A DNA stretch of 8,646 bases from Acinetobacter sp. (GCA_030152275.1 JASLHF010000018.1:1-8646); one strand, 5' to 3'; positions 1 through 6,644 are shown, counted from the first letter of the stretch. Numbers and translations: made by a program. The notes: a model not told the origin generated them from the letters alone.

Positions 1-177
1 CAAACGGCTTCCTGGTTTGCTTACTACCTGATTGCGCGGAATTTGGTGCTGTACAGCGGCGCAAAACGATTGCCCACCCTGCAGCAAAAATTAATCCAGA
101 AAGGCCGTGAAATACAAAAGCTGGGCTTGGCCTTATATCAAAGCAAAGCCAAACAGCTGGCCAGCATGCATCAATAG
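1..177 (+). CDS. 3' end of an unidentified protein
   Basis: The first reading frame is open from base 1 to a TAG at 175-177 and gives the last 58 residues of a protein, starting QTASWFAYYLIAR and ending AKQLASMHQ. The segment begins with an aromatic/hydrophobic stretch (about residues 4-18) and continues as a basic, probably helical tail rich in Lys, Gln and Leu. I do not recognise the family. It is treated as a real gene because the frame is open to the window edge, the codon use matches the neighbours, and a terminator sits 15 bases after the stop. The start lies outside the window. It converges with the copper-receptor gene. Confidence 0.6.
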   Translation, partial: QTASWFAYYLIARNLVLYSGAKRLPTLQQKLIQKGREIQKLGLALYQSKAKQLASMHQ

Positions 178-191
178 CGCGCAGCGTGATC

Positions 192-222
192 AAAAAAGCA
201 GAGCGGATACCCTGCTTTTTTT
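192..222. terminator. bidirectional intrinsic terminator between converging genes
   Basis: AAAAAAGCAG (192-201) pairs perfectly with CTGCTTTTTT (212-221) around a 10-base loop. Read on plus, the stem ends in a run of seven T (216-222). Read on minus, it ends in six T (197-192). It lies between the stop of the unidentified plus gene (177) and the stop of the minus-strand receptor gene (243), so it can serve both. Confidence 0.8.
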
Positions 223-242
223 AATTTTTCAAAATACTGAGC

Positions 243-2315
243 TTAGAATTTCATCGAAATCCGCGCCCAATAATTGCGCCCAATATTATTGAATTGTTCA
301 TTGCTGGCAAAACCAAAACCTGAACTTCCGGCTTTATTTAAATGTTCGGTGTAGGTTTTATCTAAAACGTTATCTACGCCAACAGCAACATCAACATCTT
401 GCATTAAGTTGTAAGAAGCATTCAATGCCAGTGTGCTAAACGCTTTGCTCTCATTCATGTCATAGCCCACGATATTGCCTTGGTTCAAGCTAATACGGTC
501 TTGCTTCGCCACCACGCGCCACAGCATGCCCAAAGTATATTTATCTTGAACATAGTGCAGATTAAAGCGCCCTTCTAACGGCGCGATTTGCGGCAATGCT
601 TTGTTATCCGTGGTATTTTCGCCCCATGCATACATGGCGCTCACATCCGCCTGAATGGCATCGCTAAATTGATAGCCCAATCCGGCTTCCGCCCCTGCAA
701 TGGTGGCATCGATATTTTTCGCCCCGGCACTGAAGCTTGAGCCATGACCATGCCCGCCTGAGGTTGGATGATCATGATAGCTCATTAAAATATAGTCATT
801 AATCAAACCGGCATACGCTGAAACCCATGAATTGAATGCGCCATGCTGATGCTGATAGCCCATATCCAGCTGCAAGGTTTTTTCCGTATCCAAATCATTA
901 AAAGTCGGTTTTGACATGCCTGAATTCCCATGCGCAGTACTGAATAGTTCCCAATAATCAGGGACACGCTCAACATAACCTAAGCCAATATAGCTTTTGG
1001 CATCATGTTCAGGATGTTGATTTTCCACGCGGATAAAGCCACTCGGCAAAGTTTCCGAACGGTCATCATTGAGCTTCAGCGCCTCAATTTTGACTTGGTC
1101 AAGTCGAGCGCCTGTCACCAGCTTTGAATTTTCACTCCATTGATAGCCGAGTTCACCAAATGCACCATAGGACTGGAATTTCATATTGGTGGCCAATGGC
1201 ATATCCATCATCAAGGATTTCATGCCTCCTGCGTGATGATTCTGCTGAGAGTCAATTCCAGTGATTAAATTCAGTTTATCCCACTCACTGGTCATGGCGA
1301 AACGGGCATTCAAAGTACGGCGGGTGACTTGCATTTCTGAAAGATTCGCTACCATTTGATGCGTCATCATGTCGTGTGTCATTGGTGGCGTTCTTAATCT
1401 AAAGTTATCCATGACATGGTCGTTATAACTATAGTTCACCTGCCCTTCAACTTTTTGAATAACATCCGTCAGGTTTTTCTTTTCAAAACGCAGTCCCAAG
1501 CTTTCACGGGCAAATTGTGAGCCATCCATAGAACGGCCTGCATATAAAGCCTCACCATCCGACTTTCCGCCCGTCAGCTCCAGCCACGTATTTTCATCGG
1601 GTGTCCAGCCCAGCGCGACATCTGCATTCCAGCGCTCCCAAGCGGAAGGCACTGTATTGCCATCGCCATCCTGATAACTATTCGATTCAGAACGATTGGC
1701 ATTTAAACGGATATATTTCTTTTCATCCCCAAGCGTTGTTTCCACATTATGATCCAGGCGCCCAAAAGAGCCAATCAGCACACTGGCTTGACCTTGATAA
1801 GGCTTAGCAGCGCTCAGCTCCGGTTTTTGCCGTTCAAAAATCACTGTCGCCGCAGACCCCGTATTGGCATATTGCACCGTTTGCGGGCCTTTAATCACCG
1901 AAATCCGGTCATAGCTTTCAGGGGAAATATAAGACGTTGGCGCATCCATGCGGTTTGGGCAAGCGCCTAAATTCTCAGAGCCATCCGCCAATACTTTAAT
2001 GCGCGAACCGAACATGCCGCGGAAGGTCACATCACTGTTGGTGCCGCCATTTTTAATCGCGCTGAACCCCATAATGCTTTGCAGATAATCCGCCCCATCA
2101 GTCGCCGGCACAGGCTGAATCGGCTGCTTGGGATCGGCAATCACAATCAATCCATTGGCATCACTGCCCTGCTGTGATGTCACCACGATTGGTGCCAGCG
2201 TTTGCACGGCGTGTGCTTCCATTTTATTGTCAGATGAATTTGCCCATGCAGCAGAAGTACACGCGACAGCAATTGCAGCCGCCAAAGGCTGTAAAAAAAA
2301 TTGTGGCTGAGCCAT
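243..2315 (-). CDS. oprC: TonB-dependent copper receptor (OprC/NosA type)
   Basis: An outer-membrane 22-stranded barrel with an N-terminal plug that imports copper using TonB energy. The 690-residue product has a signal peptide ending near Ala25 (AWA-NS), a TonB box around residues 40-47 (LAPIVVTS), a plug from about 55 to 165 containing the VTFRGMFG and RISVIKGPQTVQYA stretches, and a barrel ending in Phe690. In P. aeruginosa OprC copper is held by a CxxxM pair and an HxM pair. Both are visible here: C119-PNR-M123 in the plug and H319-Q-M321 in a Met/His-rich loop (310-321). Further metal-leaning loops are at 360-372 (HHAGGMKSLMMDM) and 514-524 (HDHPTSGGHGH). The ATG is preceded by AGTGAG at good spacing. 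The gene follows the DUF2946 gene by 75 bases with no terminator between, so co-transcription is likely. An A8 run on plus (2293-2300) falls in codons 6-8. The copper substrate is inferred from family and ligand residues. Confidence 0.93.
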   Translation of the reverse strand: MAQPQFFLQPLAAAIAVACTSAAWANSSDNKMEAHAVQTLAPIVVTSQQGSDANGLIVIADPKQPIQPVPATDGADYLQSIMGFSAIKNGGTNSDVTFRGMFGSRIKVLADGSENLGACPNRMDAPTSYISPESYDRISVIKGPQTVQYANTGSAATVIFERQKPELSAAKPYQGQASVLIGSFGRLDHNVETTLGDEKKYIRLNANRSESNSYQDGDGNTVPSAWERWNADVALGWTPDENTWLELTGGKSDGEALYAGRSMDGSQFARESLGLRFEKKNLTDVIQKVEGQVNYSYNDHVMDNFRLRTPPMTHDMMTHQMVANLSEMQVTRRTLNARFAMTSEWDKLNLITGIDSQQNHHAGGMKSLMMDMPLATNMKFQSYGAFGELGYQWSENSKLVTGARLDQVKIEALKLNDDRSETLPSGFIRVENQHPEHDAKSYIGLGYVERVPDYWELFSTAHGNSGMSKPTFNDLDTEKTLQLDMGYQHQHGAFNSWVSAYAGLINDYILMSYHDHPTSGGHGHGSSFSAGAKNIDATIAGAEAGLGYQFSDAIQADVSAMYAWGENTTDNKALPQIAPLEGRFNLHYVQDKYTLGMLWRVVAKQDRISLNQGNIVGYDMNESKAFSTLALNASYNLMQDVDVAVGVDNVLDKTYTEHLNKAGSSGFGFASNEQFNNIGRNYWARISMKF

Positions 2316-2390
2316 TTTTAAATCTCACTTAAAACATAAATACAACTGGGCTGGAGCCAACCAAGACCCTTAAATTTTTAAAACGTTGAT

Positions 2391-2834
2391 TTATGCAAAA
2401 AGCGGCGGCGCCCTGCCTTGAGGCAGCAGGAACAGGCGCTGCAGCGCAAACCAGACATGCGCAAATGCCTGCTGGAAAGCCGCTAAGCGGATTTGAATGC
2501 GGTCTAAGACTTCTTTGATATCCAGTTCAGGCGGTAAAACCAGATTGCCGTATACCGTACAGTACTGGCATTGATGGCCCGCATCATGATCATGGCCAGC
2601 AGATTGAGAAGCCTCGGCATGGTCTGCCTGTTGTATAGCCATGTGATGGGCAGCATGATGCGCCGATGAATTCTGCGAAGAGTGGTGATGCGGGGAATCT
2701 AATAAAAGTGCACGCGTGATGGTTTCACAGACCGGCGCAATTTGATATTGCGTCGGAAGCAAAGGCTGTAGAAAAACAGCAATCTGTAAAAATACCGCTG
2801 TAAAGGACAGCAGCAGGCCGCTACGCAGAAACAA
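2391..2834 (-). CDS. His-rich DUF2946 family protein, probable copper-linked periplasmic/membrane protein
   Basis: A small protein (147 residues from this start) with an N-terminal hydrophobic segment (about residues 5-28) that could be a signal peptide or anchor. A linker follows with eleven His in about 39 residues, then an HQCQYC motif and a terminal QGRAPPLFA. The CxxC and the RAPP ending are typical of DUF2946 proteins, which often sit beside TonB copper receptors; their biochemical role is not established. The layout suggests a surface-facing metal-binding protein working with the downstream oprC (75 bases away). Start choice: the longest frame begins at TTG 2840-2838, but the AGGA at 2845-2842 is only one base from it. 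The TTG two codons later (2834-2832) has a 7-base spacing and is preferred. Either way the start is a rare TTG. A TATAAT box lies about 29 bases upstream. Confidence 0.8.
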   Translation of the reverse strand: MFLRSGLLLSFTAVFLQIAVFLQPLLPTQYQIAPVCETITRALLLDSPHHHSSQNSSAHHAAHHMAIQQADHAEASQSAGHDHDAGHQCQYCTVYGNLVLPPELDIKEVLDRIQIRLAAFQQAFAHVWFALQRLFLLPQGRAPPLFA

Positions 2835-2841
2835 AGGCAAA

Positions 2842-2845
2842 TCCT
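2842..2845 (-). promoter_or_regulatory. Shine-Dalgarno AGGA deciding the DUF2946 start
   Basis: AGGA on the minus strand. It is one base from the TTG at 2840, too close for normal initiation, and seven bases from the in-frame TTG at 2834, which is ideal spacing. It therefore argues for the shorter protein. Confidence 0.55.
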
Positions 2846-2862
2846 AAAATTTGTCGGCGATA

Positions 2863-2868
2863 ATTATA
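2863..2868 (-). promoter_or_regulatory. -10 box (TATAAT) upstream of the DUF2946-oprC pair
   Basis: A perfect TATAAT on the minus strand with a predicted transcription start near 2856, giving a short leader of about 20 bases. No good -35 hexamer exists at 16-18 bases: that position falls inside the inverted repeat at 2871-2894 and reads roughly GCCCAA. A weak -35 beside a strong -10 is compatible with an activated promoter, but no CueR-like dyad with a 19-20 base spacer is visible. Confidence 0.5.
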
Positions 2869-2870
2869 GC

Positions 2871-2894
2871 AAAGCCCAATTAAAATTGGGCTTT
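2871..2894. terminator. perfect inverted repeat, possible def terminator or operator
   Basis: AAAGCCCAATT (2871-2881) is exactly complementary to AATTGGGCTTT (2884-2894) with two bases between. It lies 38 bases after the def stop on the minus strand, so a terminator is the simplest reading. The T tract after the stem is short, however (TTT within the stem, then GC). It also covers the -35 position of the downstream TATAAT box, so it may act as an operator. The two roles are not exclusive. Confidence 0.5.
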
Positions 2895-2931
2895 ATACTG
2901 TCTTTTTTTAAAGAAAAATCGAATGCAAAGT

Positions 2932-3462
2932 TTAGCGTTTTACAGCAACTTGATCTTTTTGGCGCTGGCGAACCGTTTTTTCCACTTTTTCACGGGCGCG
3001 CTGGCGTTTAAGCGGAGACAGATAATCCACAAACAGTTTGCCGTTTAAGTGATCCATTTCATGCTGAATGCAAACTGCGAGAAGTCCGTCAGCTTCCAGC
3101 TCAAAAGACTCGCCATTCAAATCTACTGCATCTATTTTTACACGTGACGGACGCGAAACTTTATCGTATATTTGAGGCACTGACAGGCAGCCCTCTTCAT
3201 ACGGCTGCGTCTCTTGCGTCAATGGCGTAATTTTGGGGTTAATAAACACCATGGGTTCATCTTTATTTTCAGATAAATCCATGACAATCAGCTGAATATG
3301 TTGATCCACTTGAGTTGCTGCCAAGCCAATGCCTGGCGCTTCATACATGGTTTCAAACATGTCTGCTGCCAACTGACGAATTTCATCAGTAACTTCTTCG
3401 ACTGGTTTTGCAATGGTACGAAGACGGGGATCAGGGAAACTTAAAATAGGTAATAAGGCCAT
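2932..3462 (-). CDS. def: peptide deformylase
   Basis: Removes the formyl group from the N-terminal Met of new proteins in the cytoplasm. The 176-residue product has all three family motifs: GIGLAATQ at 44-51, EGCLS at 90-94 and QHEMDH at 133-138. The metal ligands are C92, H134 and H138, the catalytic Glu is E135, and Q51 helps bind the substrate carbonyl. Length is normal for a type I enzyme, with a basic C-terminal tail. The ATG is preceded by GAGGA six bases away. In many gammaproteobacteria def is followed by fmt. Here the copper pair follows instead, so fmt must be elsewhere. It is divergent from tsaP, as in Pseudomonas. Confidence 0.96.
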   Translation of the reverse strand: MALLPILSFPDPRLRTIAKPVEEVTDEIRQLAADMFETMYEAPGIGLAATQVDQHIQLIVMDLSENKDEPMVFINPKITPLTQETQPYEEGCLSVPQIYDKVSRPSRVKIDAVDLNGESFELEADGLLAVCIQHEMDHLNGKLFVDYLSPLKRQRAREKVEKTVRQRQKDQVAVKR

Positions 3463-3500
3463 ACGACGTCCTCACTTATGCCATTGATCAAAAAAACAAA

Positions 3501-3517
3501 ATGAAGGAATGCTTCAT
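3501..3517. repeat. short palindrome in the def/tsaP divergent promoter region
   Basis: ATGAAG (3501-3506) and CTTCAT (3512-3517) form a 6-base inverted repeat around GAATG. It lies in the spacer between the divergent def and tsaP starts, within the probable def leader. It could be a regulator site or an RNA hairpin near the def start. It is short enough to be chance. Confidence 0.3.
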
Positions 3518-3541
3518 CAAAAAATTGTGTGTAATATCGTT

Positions 3542-3547
3542 ATTATA
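3542..3547 (-). promoter_or_regulatory. -10 box (TATAAT) candidate for def
   Basis: A perfect TATAAT on the minus strand, 80 bases before the def ATG, giving a leader of roughly 70 bases. The -35 position is poor. On the plus strand the same bases read TATTATAAC and could serve as part of a tsaP -10, so the two promoters may overlap. I could not find a well-spaced -35 for tsaP. Confidence 0.35.
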
Positions 3548-3569
3548 ACGCAACTGCATACATAATTTT

Positions 3570-3573
3570 AGGA
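3570..3573 (+). promoter_or_regulatory. Shine-Dalgarno AGGA deciding the tsaP start
   Basis: AGGA lies three bases before the first ATG (3577) and nine bases before the in-frame ATG at 3583. The second spacing is normal, so the protein probably starts MKKVLKG rather than MIMKKVLKG. Confidence 0.55.
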
Positions 3574-3582
3574 ATTATGATA

Positions 3583-4737
3583 ATGAAAAAGGTTTTGAAG
3601 GGCATGCCGACTTTTAGTGCCTTGGGGTTTAAAAAACAGCTGCTTGCGCTCGCCGTTTGCGTCAGCGTAGGATCTTGCATCGTTACCGCAGCAGAAGCTG
3701 CGCCTGCCAGAAATATTAATCCGCCGGCACTTAAAGCTGGCGCGCCGCAAGTCTATGTAGTGAAAAAAGGCGATACGCTTTGGGATATCTCCAAACGTTT
3801 TTTGAAAAACCCGGTACGCTGGCCTGAAATTTGGGCCAGCAACAAGCATGTAAAAAACCCGCATTGGATTTTCCCGGGTGACCGCTTGCTGATGTGTACC
3901 TATAATGGCAAGCCGATTATCGGCAAAGATGAAGGTGATGGCTGCGAAGGCATTATCCGCCGCTATACCGGCGGCATGAAAGTCCAGCCGCAGGTGCGCA
4001 TTGAGTCACTGAACAACGCCATTCCCGTGATTCCTCTGGAATACATCAAACAATGGCTGGAACGCAGCATGGTCATTGCGCCTGAATCACTTGAAGGCAC
4101 ACCCTATATTTTAGGCACAGCGGATGAACGCGTGCTGGCTGCTAAAGGCCAAACTGTTTATGCGCGCGGCAACGGCATGGCCGTTGGCCAGCGTTACGCG
4201 GTTTACCGTGAAGGCGAACCATACATTTTCACTGACGCTAATGGCAAAAAAATTAATGCCGGTTTGGAAATGATGCAAGTGGCCTCAGGCATTGCGGTGC
4301 GCGGTGAAAATGACATCACCACACTGGAACTGACCGACACCTTTAATGGCGAAGTGCGCCGCGGCGATCGGGTTCTGCCTGAATATGATCCAATGCTGCC
4401 GACCCTGTTTTATCCAACCAGCGCTGAAAATGTCACTGATGGCGGTCAAATTGTGCGCGTGATGGGTTCCATTGGCACAGCCGCAGTCCGCAGTGTAGTT
4501 ACGATTGACCGCGGCGCGCTGCAGGGCGTAGAAGCGGGTGATGTATTCAGTGTGAATCAAAAAGGCGAAATCGTCACAGATCCAAAAACCAGAGAGCGTG
4601 TACAGCTGCCAGGCCAGCGCATTGGCAATATTATGGTATTCAAAACTTTTGATCACTTAAGCTATGCCTATGTGCTCGACAGCGAGCTGCCGATTAAAAT
4701 CGGCGCCAGCATTAAACCGCCGCTGCTGGATGACTAA
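3583..4737 (+). CDS. tsaP: LysM peptidoglycan-binding protein, TsaP-like (type IV pilus secretin-associated)
   Basis: A periplasmic protein proposed to anchor the type IV pilus secretin PilQ to peptidoglycan. Numbering from the upstream ATG at 3577 (386 residues): a basic N-terminus, a hydrophobic segment at about 21-37, a LysM domain at about 59-106 (YVVKKGDTLWDISKRF to FPGDRLLM), a middle region, and a C-terminal beta-rich domain at about 285-380 that should correspond to FlgT_C. This architecture and the place between def and dprA match P. aeruginosa PA0020 (TsaP), described as a PilQ partner. The N-terminus is ambiguous: AEA-AP near residue 41 looks like a signal peptidase I site, whereas VGSC ending at C34 resembles a lipobox. 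The frame is also open from the ATG at 3577, but spacing to AGGA favours 3583. A strong terminator follows the stop. The name rests on architecture plus synteny; pilus function is inferred. Confidence 0.8.
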   Translation: MKKVLKGMPTFSALGFKKQLLALAVCVSVGSCIVTAAEAAPARNINPPALKAGAPQVYVVKKGDTLWDISKRFLKNPVRWPEIWASNKHVKNPHWIFPGDRLLMCTYNGKPIIGKDEGDGCEGIIRRYTGGMKVQPQVRIESLNNAIPVIPLEYIKQWLERSMVIAPESLEGTPYILGTADERVLAAKGQTVYARGNGMAVGQRYAVYREGEPYIFTDANGKKINAGLEMMQVASGIAVRGENDITTLELTDTFNGEVRRGDRVLPEYDPMLPTLFYPTSAENVTDGGQIVRVMGSIGTAAVRSVVTIDRGALQGVEAGDVFSVNQKGEIVTDPKTRERVQLPGQRIGNIMVFKTFDHLSYAYVLDSELPIKIGASIKPPLLDD

Positions 4738-4754
4738 TCCTTCGATACAAAATG

Positions 4755-4784
4755 AATGAGGCTGGAATTCAGCCTCATTTTTTT
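4755..4784 (+). terminator. intrinsic terminator after tsaP
   Basis: AATGAGGCTG (4755-4764) pairs perfectly with CAGCCTCATT (4770-4779) around GAATT, ending in seven T (4778-4784). It lies 17 bases after the tsaP stop and 54 bases before the dprA start. tsaP is therefore probably a separate transcription unit, and dprA needs its own promoter or read-through. Confidence 0.92.
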
Positions 4785-4838
4785 ATTTTCACAAAAAAAA
4801 TTACACCATAAAAAGAAGACAGCCATAAAGGTCTCGTT

Positions 4839-5972
4839 ATGCTCCATTCATTCAGCGCTTTGCAGCTCGATTACATTCGCCTTTGGTATTTGGTGCAGCA
4901 CTCGCTGCCCAGTTTTTACAAGCTTCAGCAGCATTATTCTGATTTAAATCAAGCCCTGCACGCCGATCAATATACAACGTGGCAAAAGCTGGGTATTCAT
5001 AAAAATCATTTACAGCGTTTTCAGAATTTTCACAGCGAAACAGAGCAGCAAAAATTTCAGCAATGCCTTAAACATATTGAACAATGCTGTGACTTTATAT
5101 TGACTGAAAATGATCCCGACTATCCTGCACAGCTCCTGCCCTACAATGACCGCCCGCCCATACTGTTTGGCCGAGGCAATGCCAAAGCCCTTAAACAGCC
5201 GCAAATTGCTATTGTCGGCAGCCGTAAGCCCAGTCCGCACGGCCGGCAGGTCGCCTATGATTTTGCATTTTATTTAAGTGAACAGGGCTTTTATATCAAC
5301 AGCGGTTTAGCGCAAGGCATCGATGAAGCTGCGCATCAGGCCGCGGTTAAGCATCAGCGCACCATTGCTGTAGTCGGCACTGGGCTGGATCAAGTTTATC
5401 CGGCGCAGCATGCCATGCTGCAAAACCAGATTTTGCAGCAAAATGGCACAATCATCAGTGAGTTTTTACCGCAAACCCCGCCTCTGCAGCATAATTTTCC
5501 GCGCCGCAACCGTATCGTCAGCGCTTTAAGCCTTGGCGTGATTGTGGCGGAAGCCACCTTAAAAAGCGGTTCGTTAATCACGGCAAAATTGGCCGCCGAG
5601 CAAGGCAAAGCGGTGTTTGCCATTCCTGGGCATATTTACAGCGAGTTTCATCAAGGCTGCCATCAGTTGATCCGCGAAGGCGCGATTTTAATCGACCATC
5701 CGCAGCAAGTGCTTGAAGACTTAGCCTTGCCGGCCAAATGGCAAAGCGATCAGCTTTATACTGAACTGCCGCCCGAGATTCAAGACACTGCCCCTGCACA
5801 TCTGCAGGCGCTGTACAGCAGGTTAGATTGGAGCGGACAAAGTCTGGACAGTTTGGCTGAAGCGCTGCAATTGGATGCAGCCTCACTCACTGCACAGCTG
5901 ATGGAATTAGAGCTGCTGGGTATGGCAATGCAGCAGTCCGGCTGCTATCTGCGTTGTCGCGCAGGCAAATAA
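4839..5972 (+). CDS. dprA: DNA-processing protein DprA
   Basis: A cytoplasmic protein that binds incoming single-stranded DNA during natural transformation and loads RecA on it. The 377-residue product has an N-terminal helical SAM-like part (about 1-85), the extended Rossmann DNA-binding core (about 90-295) and a C-terminal winged-helix-like domain (about 312-372). Core motifs are visible: GSRKPS at 127-132, SGLAQGID at 155-162, VVGTGLD at 178-184, FPRRNRIVSALS at 220-231, SGSLITA at 243-249 and IPGH at 262-265. The ATG is preceded by AAAGG (4827-4831) seven bases away. No convincing promoter hexamers are seen between the tsaP terminator and this start. tsaC follows after 45 bases without a terminator. 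Length is normal for the family. Confidence 0.96.
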   Translation: MLHSFSALQLDYIRLWYLVQHSLPSFYKLQQHYSDLNQALHADQYTTWQKLGIHKNHLQRFQNFHSETEQQKFQQCLKHIEQCCDFILTENDPDYPAQLLPYNDRPPILFGRGNAKALKQPQIAIVGSRKPSPHGRQVAYDFAFYLSEQGFYINSGLAQGIDEAAHQAAVKHQRTIAVVGTGLDQVYPAQHAMLQNQILQQNGTIISEFLPQTPPLQHNFPRRNRIVSALSLGVIVAEATLKSGSLITAKLAAEQGKAVFAIPGHIYSEFHQGCHQLIREGAILIDHPQQVLEDLALPAKWQSDQLYTELPPEIQDTAPAHLQALYSRLDWSGQSLDSLAEALQLDAASLTAQLMELELLGMAMQQSGCYLRCRAGK

Positions 5973-6017
5973 GGTTCACAATAGTCCTTTGACTGTTTTG
6001 AATAAGGTATCCATCCC

Positions 6018-6587
6018 ATGATTACAACCTCTGTTGCCGAAGCCGCTTCCTGCCTAAAAAAAGGACAAGTCTTGGCATATCCTACAGAGGCGGTTTGGGG
6101 CATAGGCTGTGACCCCTTCAATGCGCAAGCCTTTGCTGAAATTTTAAAACTGAAGCAGCGGCCAATTGAAAAAGGGGTCATTCTTTTGGCGGCGAATGTT
6201 TCACAAGTTGAACATTTACTGACAGAGCTCAGCCCTGAAATGCGATGTCAGGTCATTGAGTCATGGAGCAGCCGTGCGCCAACAGAACGCGCAACTACAT
6301 GGCTGCTTCCTGCAGGTGATGAAATTCCGGCTTGGATTAAAGGCAGCCACACTAAAGTTGCAGTGCGTGTTACCACCCATCCGCTGTGCGTCGCGCTGTG
6401 TCATGCATTTAATGGCTTCATTGTATCGACCAGCGCAAATCCAGCTGGCCTTGAACCTGCACGCTCCCTGCAGGAAGCCAGCCAGTATTTCGGCAGCAGC
6501 CTAAATTATTTAAATGGCGATCTGGGCCTGAGCCGTGAACCAAGCAAAATTATTGACGCTGAAAGCGGGGAAATCATACGCGCCTAA
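6018..6587 (+). CDS. tsaC: threonylcarbamoyl-AMP synthase (YrdC/RimN family)
   Basis: Makes threonylcarbamoyl-AMP from threonine, bicarbonate and ATP, the first step of the t6A modification at position 37 of ANN-decoding tRNAs. The TsaB-TsaD-TsaE proteins then transfer the group. The 189-residue product has the short TsaC form, without the extra Sua5 domain. Motifs are YPTEAVWGIGCDP at 21-33, KLKQRP at 44-49, EKGVILL at 51-57, TTWLLPA at 93-99, VAVRV at 114-118 and STSANPAG at 137-144. AAGG (6004-6007) lies 10 bases before the ATG, slightly long but acceptable. It is 45 bases after dprA, the same order as in P. aeruginosa (PA0021-PA0022), and probably co-transcribed with it. Confidence 0.95.
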   Translation: MITTSVAEAASCLKKGQVLAYPTEAVWGIGCDPFNAQAFAEILKLKQRPIEKGVILLAANVSQVEHLLTELSPEMRCQVIESWSSRAPTERATTWLLPAGDEIPAWIKGSHTKVAVRVTTHPLCVALCHAFNGFIVSTSANPAGLEPARSLQEASQYFGSSLNYLNGDLGLSREPSKIIDAESGEIIRA

Positions 6588-6607
6588 CACTCTAACAGCC
6601 GTGTTTG

Positions 6608-6644
6608 AAATTGGCCAAAATTCATCGAATATCCGGCCAATTTT
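6608..6644 (+). terminator. hairpin after tsaC, weak terminator
   Basis: AAATTGGCC (6608-6616) pairs with GGCCAATTT (6635-6643) around an 18-base loop that itself contains ATTC/GAAT. Only four T follow the GGCCAA (6641-6644). It sits 20 bases after the tsaC stop, so it probably ends the dprA-tsaC transcript, less efficiently than the tsaP terminator. Confidence 0.5.

Noticed and set aside
107..292. 61-codon plus-strand frame overlapping the end of the first gene and the receptor 3' end
   Set aside because: It crosses the terminator and runs antisense into oprC. The frame starting at base 1 has better codon character and ends just before the terminator.
1601..1970. Plus-strand frames inside oprC
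   Set aside because: They are antisense to a confidently assigned receptor gene, have no ribosome sites and show no recognisable domain.
2316..2390. Separate promoter for oprC in the 75-base spacer
   Set aside because: TTGGTT-16-TATTTA is a poor match, and no terminator separates the two genes, so co-transcription is the simpler reading.
2855..2870. Fur- or Zur-like box (GATAATTAT) before the DUF2946 gene
   Set aside because: Only part of a Fur repeat is present and the bases are explained by the TATAAT box. No second half-site.
4285..4656. 123-codon minus-strand frame inside tsaP
   Set aside because: Mirror frame of the LysM protein's C-terminal domain. No promoter or ribosome site, and low-complexity Ile/His-rich content.
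4788..4812. dprA promoter TTCACA ... CATAAA
   Set aside because: The hexamers are only 13 bases apart, too close for a sigma-70 promoter.
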